Assembly: GCA_033558025.1 (NCBI GenBank)
Contig: JAUCEF010000016.1
Coordinates: forward strand, 248,001 to 312,000
DNA: 64,000 nucleotides
From: Phytophthora sp. 'mugwort'
Lineage: Eukaryota; Oomycota; Peronosporomycetes; Peronosporales; Peronosporaceae
Direction: 5' to 3'
A program made the translations under genes and the position numbers. Each line of letters starts with the position of its first letter. The stretch's first letter is position 1. Positions 20,277 to 31,435 of this stretch are shown here, piece by piece. Below the pieces are notes generated by a model. It made no database searches, was not told where the DNA came from, and saw nothing but the letters and a program-made list of their open reading frames with translations.

Positions 20277-21635
20277 GTTGCAGTGGCTCAATATGCTATT
20301 GGGCACAACCCCCTCTGCATTGACTTCACCGTAGCAATTGCGGCCGGCGGGGAGTTGGCGATGCCTGCGGGCGGCAACCTAGAGCTGAAGGTAACGGCTG
20401 GGGTAACTCGACGGTAGCAAAATGGGCATCAGCGACTAGTTGTACGAGGTGGTGTTGCAGCGGCTGGAGGCGCTATCGAGCGTGCGATGGCATCACCGTA
20501 GTAATTACGGCCCCAATAAGTGAAGTTAGCTAAAACTGCCGGCAGCGATCTACGCCAAGGGGGTCGGCGGTGGCATGGTTATTTCCTTCGGCTAATATTT
20601 GTAACATTTGTTGCAGAGCTCGAGAGATGTTTTCTTTTTTTTTTATGGCTACAGTTTGGACTGGTAAATATTTAGCGTGCTGGGGTTATCTGTTGTGGCG
20701 ATTTAGTAGTCATGACTGCTGAAATTGGATCCGGGCAAATACGTCTCTGGACCACCGTAAAATGGCCATTTCATGTACACTGCAACAACTTATTGTTTTC
20801 TTACTGATTCTCACAAAACTAACATCAAAATGAAAGCGTTTGCGCAAATGCTGCAAAGACTTTCTGAGCCAATCACAATGGATATAAAAGAAGATAACTT
20901 TCTTTTTTTTTGCGTCATTTTTGTTCGCAAATGAGTTTTTTTCTAGTTCATTTTCTATAAACGATATTAGCTAGGGTTTTCAGGATCGCAAAATTAGACT
21001 ACGTAGTAATCTTTGCATACACTCTAGACCTCACTAGATGTCTAGAACAAGGCGCAATGTGCCTCGCTCAAAACGAGGTTTATTGAAGTGTTACGAGGAT
21101 ATAACACAGTTACAAAAATAATGATTTCTAATTGGTTGAATTGACCATATGTGGACCACATAAATCATACTATGATGGACCAGAGAAGTACGCAGAAAGA
21201 GGCGCGAAGTTGAAGTTGCAAGATCGCTTGCGGCTTTTCCTCGAGGCTTGCTTTGTCAGTCAGTAGCCTATCAGCTTGCTCGACTGCGAGACGACGACAT
21301 ATGATTGGCGGAACGACTAAATAGCGCGATGTAATTGGCGGAACGTAAAGAGCCTCAGTGTGTACTTGGTACGACGATCATTTGGTCCCAATTCCTATTC
21401 CGACTTCATTTCCAAAAACGCCACATTCTTCTCACTCGGCCACCCCGCCACGATCATGAGGTACTCCTATTTACACCCCCATCATTAGAAGAAGCCGCAC
21501 CGATGATTCAGAGCTACGTCGTGCTGCTGCTCGCTCGCCCCATCGGGGCCACCACTCTACCGGCCGTGCTGCCGCTACAAGTTCACTCCATCGCCGGTCG
21601 TCAGTACGCTGCTCGGTATGATGCGGCAGTCATGA
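20277..21635. repeat. Right arm of the giant palindrome (1.36 kb)
   Basis: Partner of 18834-20192. The arm carries the start of an ORF reading MAERKEPQCVLGTTIIWSQF, present in mirror image in the left arm; on the right it runs on past the arm into the GCTG-rich field to 21949. I see no transposase in the arm. Confidence 0.9.
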
Positions 21636-21639
21636 TGCT

Positions 21640-22640
21640 GCTACCATCTGCCTTCCCATCACCCATCGCCGGTAAGCAACTGGGCGCGATGCTGCTGGGC
21701 AAGCTGCTGGTGGTACTCGCTGACCACCACGTTAATCAGCACCACTATACGGCTCGACGCCAATGCTTCCGGCTACGATGCTGCTGCTGCTCGTTCCCGC
21801 CGTCGCTGAGCGTCATCATGCAGATTGACATGGTGCCGCTGGGCGTGATGCCTTTCGGCTCTGTTGCTGCTGCATGGCCAACCCATACGTCGAGCGTCGA
21901 CATGGATGGTCATATGATCCCGGTCACGACGCTGCTCCTACGTGGTTAACCCGTCGACGATCATTGGTATGCCGTTGGGGATTCTGCCGCCGGACATGAT
22001 ACCGCTACCGATCGTGCACCATGTTGCCTACCATAACTATATTGCTGGATGTGATGCTGCTCGACGTGATGCTGCCGGGAAGCTTCTGATGCTGCACGCT
22101 CCCGCCACCGCTAAATGTTACTATGATGCTGGACATGCTGCTGCTTGAGATGACGTTGCTACTACGTCGCCGATCGCTGGTATGCTATTGGTCATGATGC
22201 TGCTATTTCAAGTTGCTGGTGATTCTTGCCTACCACCACGTCAACGAGCATCCCTATGCTACTCGGGACGATGCTGACGGTCATGTTGCTGCTGCGAACT
22301 CACCCATCGACGAATGCCGATTGTGTGGCGCTGCCGAAGAATATGTCGCTGTTGCTCCGCATACCTCGCGCGGATGCTGGTACCCTGTGGGGTGTGATGC
22401 TGTCGGGATTATGCTGGTGCTGGGTTTTTCGATGAGAAAATGGTTGGGATGCTGGCGGACGTCACCGCTGATAATCGATTGCCCTATCGCTGACTGTCGC
22501 CCAGCGGGTGGACCAGATGCATATGTTGGCAAGCATGCCATTCATGCTAGTCATGATGACCACGCTGATAGACTATATGTCTGAGGTGTGTGCTGGTGAA
22601 GTTGGCCACGCTGATGGCGAGGTGCATTTGGTAACTTGAC
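21640..22640 (+). repeat. GCTG-rich degenerate repeat field
   Basis: Short blocks such as GATGCTGCTG, GGTATGCT and CTACCACCACGT recur irregularly. A longer similarity links ~21706-21760 (CTCGCTGACCACCACGTTAA) with ~22215-22270 (CTTGCCTACCACCACGTCAA), suggesting an old ~0.5-kb duplication. Long open frames here are a by-product of low stop-codon density and I do not call them genes. Confidence 0.45.
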
Positions 22641-22977
22641 TACGCTGCTGGACTTTCATTAAGGACAGCGCATGCGCAGGGCACGATGGGGTCGACTACA
22701 CCAATAAAAAGGCGAGCATACTTGTAGCGGCGGATGTCGTGTCGCCTGGCATCCAGGACGTGCTTAGAGCGATGCAGTACCCGCATATTTACTTCATAAG
22801 GAAGCGTTTGCGCCGGCTCGAGACGCATCAGCAAGTACTAGTAGTTAACTCAGAATAACAGCGTTATGACTGTCTAAACGAAAGCACTCTCAAGAGATCT
22901 AGCTGCCCGCACTTGTTGTCCTGGCCCAAGTTCGTCCCCAGACTTTTGTGCAGCACCCTTAAGCTTGTACACCTCTG
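22641..22977. other. Spacer before the PiggyBac relic
   Basis: A minus-strand open stretch at 22640-22834 (with VNMRVLHRSKHVLDARRHDI) is protein-like but unidentified. Nothing else is seen. Confidence 0.3.
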
Positions 22978-25900
22978 CTAGTTTGCGTATGTTTCCTTTG
23001 TCCGAGAAAGGCTGTTAGGACGATAATACCTATGCAATTTCTCCCAGCAGTGAGCTAGATCTGGACACACGTAGTCCTTGGGCTGTAGCGGATGCACTCC
23101 TCGACAGCGGTATACGTTATGATTACCGCAGTAATCTGTCTTTTCTGTTGGCCATCGATCCTCCAGCGACAAACAACACATCCTCTTCGCTTTCTATCAC
23201 AGTGTTTTAGTATTTGCAGTGGTGATACTGCTGTACAGCTCTTTTGTGGACTTCCATTGGGTCTCACCGATACAATATCTCACTGGGACTTCAGTTTGGT
23301 GAGTCATCGTCGCCTATACCGGTGGCTTCAAAAGTCATTCTGTCATCGCTTGGGGCTTCTGCCCACCTTCCTGATATCAATTCTGATGCAAGCTCAATCA
23401 TAACGCTGCGGTGAGAACCCCGTTGCTTTGACATGTCGATCACAAGGCGTCGAGTCAAGTATGCATTTAATCTCGCGATGTCGATAAGCGCTAACGCTAA
23501 CTGTTTGTGCCATTTTTGGTAGGAATGACCATCCTTTATTGAAAACCGGCCAAGTATTTGATCAAGGCGATCCACACCTTTCATGTACCTATTGTATTGT
23601 TTCACGCATGCTGGCGCTGGATATGTTTGAGCAGTCCTCCCGACTCGTCGTTCAACATGGGTTACCGAAGATGCATCAGCATTTAATACCATCTGAACAA
23701 TGCTTCCGTCGCACCATGACGCTGCTACAATGCAATGATCCGTAGATACTCCCTGGCGAAAGTCACCCCGAGAAGCACTACCCTTATCCAGTACAGTGTG
23801 CTTAGGAAAGTGATTACTTGAACCTCGCCCGGTGCCGCGTGCATACAATCCTCGAATACGCAAAGCATGCAACAACTGCACCGATGTATAATAGTTATCC
23901 ATGTTGATGACTCGGTTAGAGCCGTAGAGAGGTCTCGTCACCTCAAGAACCAGCCTCCGAATGGACGACACCTTTGCTTTGACCCACTCTTCGTGAAGCT
24001 CCAAAGCTTCTTCGGGAGGGGCCACACCGTCAAGTCTGTCCGTGATATCGCTATTACAGTGATATCGAAAATTAACAGCTACCCATATTGTAGCACAACA
24101 CAGCATGTATAGCCAAAAGTGATATTTTCCAGTAGGCATCATTGGGTTAAAGACAATGACATGTCGGCCAAAGCGGGACCGGCAAGCCACACTGCACTCG
24201 TCTAGAGCAACGTCACGGCCCATGTCAACGTAAGGTCCCCCCGTACCCTTCAAGAGATTGAGTAGGTGCCGAATTCATGCAGCCGGGTCACGCTGTGTCG
24301 GTGATGAAGATGCGCGAAAGCAGAAACATTTCCGGATTACTTAAATCATCGCAAAGTCATTACGTTTTCCAGGCCGGATGAGTTGCTGGTTGCCAAGTAT
24401 GACATCCTCGGGTTGCACACCCCAATAGTTTGCGTATTCCCCCTTATCATTTATGCTCATGAAGAACAGAATGCCGATAAACTTCATCAATTCCGCAAGC
24501 GTAACGGGAGGTAACAATTGGGCTCCCTTCAGCACTGCGTACGCAATTGTTTCGTTCACGACCTGTCGCCAAAGTACACAAGAGCATACGCAAGAAAACT
24601 AGACGATGCAGAATGCGAGAAAATATTAGTGCATTCGGGTCGCACGTATCGTACTGGACCCATCGTTATGACCGTAGAGATCGGTCGCGCATCCGTCTCG
24701 GTCCTTGGATCAAACTTCGTGTTTTTCACAGTCCCCACCTTTTGTAGCGTTGCTGGGAGCAGCTGGTCTTGGTCGAAATCTGTGATCCCCTCAGTCTCCA
24801 CAAGGTTCTCGAAGACAGCTTCCGTTGGGATATCTTCACCCTCTGGTGCAGTTGCTAGCGCATGCCACGTAGGTTTCGCTGTTGTTCGGGTTAGGGCGCG
24901 GTATTTCTCGATACCGCGTTGGAGAACGCCAATAGGTACTAAGTGGACATGCTTTTGGACCAAACTATCCAGCCAGCGAACCTTATAGATAACGACTTGT
25001 TGGTGTATGACTCGTATACTAACACGAGCCCCAATATACGCAGTTCCGATATGACTAAACACTGGTGCCAACTTTTTTGTCGTCATCTACTTTTCTTTCG
25101 TAGGAGTAAAAGTGACCAAACTGTCCACATACACCACGGGGCTTCAAGTTGCCGGCGTCATCTCCTCACTGCCAGCTGCATCAGCACTACCTCCTCCAGC
25201 TCGCGACCCGTCGTCGTCAATGACTCCTCCACCACCACCATAACGCCGTATCCCTTTCCCCGGCCAGCACCACCACCAACACGTACGCCGTCTGCCTCAC
25301 TTTCAACAACACCAGTCCGACCGACACTTGCCACGACACTAGACCCACCACCGCGTACACCGTTGTTTTCAACGCCTGCTCCACGACCACCGCTCCGACA
25401 TTTTCCTTTTCCCCGGCCACAATCACCTCCAAAGCGGTCGAAAGCAGACTCACTTTCAACGCCATCACCACGGGCAACACTAACCCCAGCACTAACCCCG
25501 CCAGCACGTGCCCTGTTGTCGTCAATACCTTCTCCACGACCACTGCTACGTCGTCTTGCTTTTTCGCGGCGAGGGCGACCACAAATACGTACGTCTGCCT
25601 TGCTTTTAACGACCTCAACCCGAGCAAGTCTAGTCGCAGCTCCGGATCCATCATCATGTGAACGCGCATCGTCAACTCCTGGCGCGCAACCTCCGCTTTG
25701 GCGTTCCAAAGCCACTTCCTCAACCACCGCTACGCAACCGCTCTATAGCAACACAGCTTTCGCGTTCGGCGTCAAGACGGACGCTTTCACCAGGATCAAG
25801 ATTAACGTTGGCACCGACATGGCGTGCATCTGCCTCTGGATTATCTCCACAAGTACTTGAGCCAACTCCGTCGCCACCTTCTTCCCGTTCAATGCCATGC

Positions 25901-26296
25901 AGCATTAATATTGGGACCACCATGAGCACCGCTGCTAGTACCTTCCTCCACATGACATACCCGTTCTAGAGCGACACCCCCTAACGTAACAACGGGCAAC
26001 CCAATTGAAGGTAGTATTATCACCATATCTCCATCGCATTGAATTATCTGATCGGTTTGCTCACAATAGAAAGGAACAAGCGCTTGCTCTCCCAGCAAAT
26101 AATCGACTCCTTCTTCCCCATCAGGATTGCAGCCAGGGTTGATATAACAGATTCGGCTATCTGCCAAGATGCGATGATTTAGCTGTTCTTCCATCACGGC
26201 GTAGAGCACGCCAAATTTCTTTGAAGAAAATGCTGTAATCAAACAACCAAGAACAGTTTGTATCCGCAACGTTCGTGTGCTACTAAGCGAACACAC
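22978..26296 (-). pseudogene. PiggyBac-type transposase relic
   Basis: The largest piece (24253-23291, 320 residues) carries all three catalytic aspartates of the PiggyBac DDD transposase: VALDECSV (near 24200), INMDNYYTSVQLL (near 23900) and YNRYMKGVDRLDQ (near 23575). Upstream pieces in other frames (24559-24341 with LAELMKFIGILFFMSIND; 25086-24556) supply the N-terminal domain. Downstream, 23267-22978 holds the Cys/His-rich C-terminal finger (GCVVC, DYCGNHNVYRC, YVCPDLAHCW) split by a frameshift. The segment 26296-25889 (VDYLLGEQALVPFYC) may be the original N-terminus. Multiple frameshifts make it inactive, though the catalytic core is continuous. Confidence 0.75.
25158..25727 (-). repeat. 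In-frame tandem repeats inside the PiggyBac N-terminal region
   Basis: About three copies of a ~54-residue (~162-bp) unit, with landmarks VVESEADGVRVGGGAGRGKG, VESESAFDRFGGDCGRGKG and VVKSKADVRICGRPRREKA. The bases are repetitive and G/C-rich, which also leaves a long Pro/Thr/Ser-rich frame open on the other strand. Confidence 0.55.
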
Positions 26297-27079
26297 TAAC
26301 CTCGCGAGGCAGCAGATTTATCGGCACCCATACATCAAGGCGGTACCAGCCGACACTTAGCCAAGCTTTCAAAATCCAAGGGGGGGGGGGGGGGGCATTT
26401 TCTTCGGAGTGGCATCTTTACCGTTTTACGAAAGTGAGAGCTTCGATTGAACCTAATCATTGGCGATTATAAACATGGAATTACCGCAAAAATGATCGAA
26501 ACCGAAATGGAAAGTAATCATAAGCTGGAAACATGGTGGCTGCTGCAAGGTATCAGGATGAGATCAGCACGCATACTTCATGAAAAATATTGCGAAGATA
26601 CACAGCTCCCACTGCTTCCTTGGGCCTGCACGCGATTGCACTTGCCGCCCCAGCCAATTACATGATTGGTAATTGGCTATCAGAAGCACGTGGATTGATG
26701 CAAAATGCCTCCATCGGATCTTCAACAATGGTCGACGTACTTAAACGAAAGCACTTGATGGAGGCAACGCATCCATTCATTTGCTAACATACTTGATTTC
26801 GTATAGTATACTCGACTTGGTCGCGAAGGGTTAAAGTAAATACAGACAACGACAAAAAAGCCGGCAACGAGAAACGGTCTCATCAAACAGAACTATATGA
26901 CGATGGTGGCACGCACCACCACTTCAAGATATACTCGGTATGTGAACAGAACGTGTAAGAAACAAGCATAAAAAAAAGCATTTCCGTTTATATTTATATT
27001 TATTTTTAATCAAAAAAGTTGCATCTTAAAGTACTTATAGCCTGAAGCTTGATTCATATTTGGAGTTCGACTTGATACC
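26297..27079. other. Intergenic, with a G15 homopolymer
   Basis: Lies between the PiggyBac relic and the end of the copper ATPase. A run of 15 G begins at about 26381. The last ~130 bases are AT-rich and should hold the ATPase 3' UTR. No gene is seen. Confidence 0.4.
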
Positions 27080-30000
27080 TCAATTAGCACTACACCGTTT
27101 TTTGCTCTGCATCTCTCTCCTTCGCGATTCTTCGTGTTCCTGCAAAGAGTTCGATGAAAGTAAAGGCGTAGATAAAGTCTGATCCTTAACGAGCAGTGAG
27201 TCGCCCTTGTCAGCTCGACTTTCGTCTGAAAGTGTAGGTGGGGTGTAAAATCTCAACGCCAGCGACGAAAGCACCACCGAAACGGATGAAATGGCCATCG
27301 CTGCGCTGGCGAACATTGGCGGGATGCTGAAGTTAACGGGGTACAGTACACCAGCAGCAAGTGGAATCAGCAGACAGTTGTAGCCGAACGCCCACACGTA
27401 ATTCAGACGGATGCGGTTGAAAATCGTGCGTGACAAGTTCAGCGCAGTGATCACATCGAACAAATTCGACTTCATCAACACCATGCCGGCCGTCTCGACA
27501 GCGATCTCCGTGCCACCACCAATGGCGATGCCAAGATCCGCTTGAGCGAGGGCGGGGGAGTCATTAATACCGTCACCGACCATGGCGACGATACGACCCT
27601 TATCCTGCAGCTCCTTGACCTTTGATGCTTTCTGAGTTGGAAGTACTTCAGCCATGACCTTGTCATGACTCAGTCCCAACTGTTCGGCGATAGAATATGC
27701 AGTTCGTGTGTTGTCGCCGGTAACCATCCAGACTTCCAACCCCATGTTGCGGAGTTGCTTCAGCGTACGAACTGTCTCCATCCGTGGAGCATCCGCTACA
27801 GCAAACACAGCACTCAGCTCGTCATCGACGGCCATGTAGATCGACGTCTTGCCCGAATTTTGGAAACTGATCGTCTTTTGCTCCAGCTCGAAGCTGCCCA
27901 GTCCCTTCACGTCATTATCTGTCATCCACGCCTTGTTCCCAATAACAATTTTGTGCTTGCCCACTGTACACGAAATGCCTTTTCCGGATACCCCGTTGAA
28001 GTCCGTAGGCTGCTCGAGAGACAAAGAAATCCTATTTGCATAGTCAATAATGGCCTTACTCAACGGGTGCTCACTACCAAGTTCAGCCGAACCAGCAAGA
28101 AGGATCAATTCCTTAGCCCCGAACTTTTGACTCATCATATACCTGTCCGTCACCACGGGTTTCCCCACCGTCAACGTCCCCGTCTTGTCGAAAATGATCG
28201 TATTGACGCTATGAGCGGCCTGTAAAGGTTCACCTCCCTTGATCAAGACGCCATGTTCTGCCCCCACACCCGTACCGACCATCACAGCTGTCGGTGTCGC
28301 CAATCCCAAAGCACAGGGACAAGCTACAACTAACGTTGCGATCCCAAAGTCAAGTGCAAAGACAAATTTGCCATTGGAATCCGGGATCCAACTTTCCGGA
28401 ACTACATCCAAAAGACAGAGGATATACCAGGTTGCGAACGTTGTCACCGCTAAGCCAAGTACTATTGGAACAAAGATGGAGGCGATATAATCGGCGTAAG
28501 CTTGGATTGGCGCTTTGGAAGTTTGTGCGTCCTCCACGAGACGGATGATCTGGCTCAGAGCGGTATCAGTGCCAGTACCTGTAACTTTCATGTGGAACAA
28601 CCCGTCGACATTAAGCGTTGACCCCATGACGCGGTCTCCAATGAGTTTCTTGCTCGCTCTGGATTCACCAGTCAACATCGATTCATCAACGCGGCCTTCT
28701 CCGTACACTAGCACACCGTCAGTCGGAACGGATGAGCCACGAACAACTTTCAAGACATCTCCACGCTGCACCAGCTCAATGGGCAATGTCTTCTCTTCGC
28801 AGATACTGGTGCCATCTGCGTCAAAGGTCAAGAGCGTGGCCGATTTCACTTGCAACTCCATTAATTTAGTCAACGCCGCAGACGTTTTCCCCTTTGCAGT
28901 CGCTTCCAAGAGCTTCCCTAGAATCACAAACGCGATCAGGACGGCCGACGTCATGAACATGTCCATATCGGCGAGATCCATGTCGTCCAGCACGATAGCT
29001 CGAATGAGAGTGAATAAGCCGTAGACATACGATACATTGGAGCCCATTGAGACTAGGAAAGCCATGCCAAGGATTCGATTCTTCACTCCCTTCCAAGCAT
29101 CCACATGAAATCGACGAGCTGAGTAGAATTGGACGGGGGTTGCGAGAATTGCCACTACCAATGCTTCCCATGAAAGACCAGGTAGAATTTCCGCCATTAG
29201 GTCATGCTTGAACCGTGTAATGTTCTCAAACACTAGCATTAGCAGGAGGATAGGGAGGGTAAAAATCATCGCGATCACGAAGTCCATTTGATACCGCTTG
29301 ATTTCCTTTGTGCGCTGGTCCTCGAGAGCCTTTTGAGCCTCAGCCCCCGTCACGAATGAAGCTTCATAGCCAGCATTTTCCACTGTTTCAATCAGAGTGC
29401 GAATACCAACCACTTTGTTATCGAAACGGACCACAGCCTTCTCGGTTGCGAAGCTCACAATGGCTGACAATACACCTTCTGTATTCCTTAACACATTTTC
29501 AACTGAGTTGGCGCACGAGTTGCATGTCATGCCACCAATCAAGAGCGTCGCATTGTCGGATTCACTCTTGTTTTCTCCTGACATAAACGAAGCTTCATAT
29601 CCGACGCTCTTCACCGCTTCAAGAAGTGCTGGGACATTAATTACGTCCTTGTCATAACGAACAACACCCTTTTCGGTCGCGAAACTCACCACAGCAGATA
29701 AGACGCCGTCCAGATTCTTCAGAACATTTTCAATCGATGCTGCACATGAATTGCACGTCATACCGCCAATCAAAAGTGTCGCGCTGACAAAGTCTCCAGT
29801 TTCGTCAACTGGAATCGTAACATGGTCAAGTACAGCTACGCAGGTCTTTTCTGAAGTCTCGAGTTTACCCGAACTCCGATCGGATGGAAGAATTAGACGA
29901 GCTTTGAACGCGGATCCGGCATTTTGAACCACTTTCAGCAGGACTTCGGCATTAAACTGACGGTCTGAATCAATCTCCACTGAAGCTCTCTTCGTCTTGA

Positions 30001-30715
30001 AATCAACCGACGCGGTCACAACCCCCTCCGTCTCGGTGAGGGCCTGCTGCACCTTGCGAGCGCAATTCTTCGCACACTTCATCCCCTTTATCTCCAATAG
30101 TACTGTGCGAAGACGACGTGGAGATACGTAAAGACTTGCGTCAAACTTGGTGCCAACTCCTCGAACGACTTCGATCAAATCTTCTTCAGTGAGAAAACTT
30201 CCAGACTCAAGTTGCACTGTGGCTCTCTTCATTGGAAAGTCGACCGACGCGCTTGACACAGTCAGCACGGCGTTCAAAGCCGTCTCGATCTTCCTCGCGC
30301 AGTTCCTCGCACAGCGCATGCCCTCGACCGTGAGAAGAATCGTTCGTGACTCCTGATGTGGCACTACGGAAGCCGTATATTTCTTCCCGATGGATTGCAC
30401 GATATTAACTAAGTTGGCCTCGGTGATGCGGCAGTCCGTCTTCAAACAGACCCTAGCTCGCTTCGTCTCGAAATCTACGGTAGCCGTGGCGACTCCGTCT
30501 GTTGTCTTCAACGCATCGTGAACCTTTCGGACACAATTCTTGCAGCTCATACCAGCGACTTCAAGCCACACGACACGGTTGGTATCGTCGCGAAGCTGGT
30601 TCGTCGGAGTGCTTGGTGCACTATGGACCGCCGTGTATGGGATCCTGGATGCCGATGACCCCAAGTCGTGATGGTCTTCACTCTCCGTCGTCATATTTTC
30701 TTGAGTCTTATCCAT
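27080..30715 (-). CDS. Copper-exporting P1B-type ATPase with five heavy-metal-binding domains
   Basis: Intact single-exon ORF of 1211 residues. Five N-terminal HMA domains have metal loops near residues 58, 133, 213, 319 and 396. The first, fourth and fifth carry CxxC (CKNC, CNSC, CNSC); the second and third carry CARNC and CAKNC, i.e. CxxxC. The pump core is complete: TGES (~682), the CPC metal channel motif in ACPCALG (~799), phosphorylation motif DKTGTLT (~842), SEHPL (~882) and MVGDGIND (~1045). Eight membrane segments are expected. The family (ATP7/CCC2/CopA) uses ATP to move Cu(I) from cytosol into secretory compartments or out of the cell, fed by ATX1-type chaperones that dock on the HMA domains. 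The start at 30715 is the first ATG. Confidence 0.93.
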   Translation of the reverse strand: MDKTQENMTTESEDHHDLGSSASRIPYTAVHSAPSTPTNQLRDDTNRVVWLEVAGMSCKNCVRKVHDALKTTDGVATATVDFETKRARVCLKTDCRITEANLVNIVQSIGKKYTASVVPHQESRTILLTVEGMRCARNCARKIETALNAVLTVSSASVDFPMKRATVQLESGSFLTEEDLIEVVRGVGTKFDASLYVSPRRLRTVLLEIKGMKCAKNCARKVQQALTETEGVVTASVDFKTKRASVEIDSDRQFNAEVLLKVVQNAGSAFKARLILPSDRSSGKLETSEKTCVAVLDHVTIPVDETGDFVSATLLIGGMTCNSCAASIENVLKNLDGVLSAVVSFATEKGVVRYDKDVINVPALLEAVKSVGYEASFMSGENKSESDNATLLIGGMTCNSCANSVENVLRNTEGVLSAIVSFATEKAVVRFDNKVVGIRTLIETVENAGYEASFVTGAEAQKALEDQRTKEIKRYQMDFVIAMIFTLPILLLMLVFENITRFKHDLMAEILPGLSWEALVVAILATPVQFYSARRFHVDAWKGVKNRILGMAFLVSMGSNVSYVYGLFTLIRAIVLDDMDLADMDMFMTSAVLIAFVILGKLLEATAKGKTSAALTKLMELQVKSATLLTFDADGTSICEEKTLPIELVQRGDVLKVVRGSSVPTDGVLVYGEGRVDESMLTGESRASKKLIGDRVMGSTLNVDGLFHMKVTGTGTDTALSQIIRLVEDAQTSKAPIQAYADYIASIFVPIVLGLAVTTFATWYILCLLDVVPESWIPDSNGKFVFALDFGIATLVVACPCALGLATPTAVMVGTGVGAEHGVLIKGGEPLQAAHSVNTIIFDKTGTLTVGKPVVTDRYMMSQKFGAKELILLAGSAELGSEHPLSKAIIDYANRISLSLEQPTDFNGVSGKGISCTVGKHKIVIGNKAWMTDNDVKGLGSFELEQKTISFQNSGKTSIYMAVDDELSAVFAVADAPRMETVRTLKQLRNMGLEVWMVTGDNTRTAYSIAEQLGLSHDKVMAEVLPTQKASKVKELQDKGRIVAMVGDGINDSPALAQADLGIAIGGGTEIAVETAGMVLMKSNLFDVITALNLSRTIFNRIRLNYVWAFGYNCLLIPLAAGVLYPVNFSIPPMFASAAMAISSVSVVLSSLALRFYTPPTLSDESRADKGDSLLVKDQTLSTPLLSSNSLQEHEESRRREMQSKKRCSAN

Positions 30716-31435
30716 GGAGCTGCAAATTGTATAATGAAAGCGACGTTACATCCAAAGTCGGAGCTGTGTCTTGACCCGCGGGTCCGGGTATCACTTCAGT
30801 TGACGTCATGAAGACGTCAACAGACCGAAATAATTTGACACGAGTGGGATGCGGTACATTTACTGAACTGTATGCAGAGGTCTATCGCTTGATGCGTAGC
30901 AGATTACGTGTTGTCCCTCGTTGACCCGGGTCTAGGGTTGTTATTTAGTTGGTTCAATACTTAAATAGCGTTCCCCGCAGTCAAATGCAAATATATAGCG
31001 ATTAAATACGGGTTAAATACTGCTGGAGTGAACGCAAATGCAGCAATTATTTAGATGAACACTTCATTTACTTACAATGATGCACACGAGTTCTCCGACA
31101 GACGAGTATTTAACGATATTTAATTCAAATTCGTTAAATACGTATTTAACCCTAGTTAAATAAAACTATTTTACAACTCTACCCGGGTCAAGGCCATGCG
31201 GGTTCATATGCCATCTGACGGGCCGTTAAATTAGCTTTCGTGTTTGGCGTAATGGTTCTAGGGACTACTTTTAAGTATACCGGTACTTCAAAATAGCTAC
31301 TACTTCGAAGTACTATTTCTTCTAGCGTTTCACCATCGTGACAAGTCCTTGTTAGATGCAAGCAACAAAAAGTAATAAATTTTCACAAAACAAACTGATG
31401 CTTAATTGTCGCCTATTTTTCCTGACTAGACAAGC
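30716..31435. other. Intergenic: copper ATPase promoter and MYB gene 3' flank
   Basis: Contains ATTTAAC/GTTAAAT-like words repeated around 30.96-31.17 kb (TTAAATACGG, TTAAATACGTATTTAAC), an AT-rich cluster of short palindromic motifs. No gene is seen. Confidence 0.4.

Noticed and set aside
21335..21949. 204-residue open frame running out of the palindrome arm
   Set aside because: The first third is mirrored in the left arm and the rest lies in low-stop GCTG-rich repeat; no conserved protein features.
24943..25860. 305-residue Pro/Thr/Ser-rich open frame on the plus strand
   Set aside because: It is the antisense of the repetitive PiggyBac N-terminal region; the composition follows from the repeat, and no family is visible.
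26381..26395. G15 homopolymer as a possible G-quadruplex or regulatory site
   Set aside because: A single run without spaced G-tracts; more likely a simple homopolymer or assembly noise.
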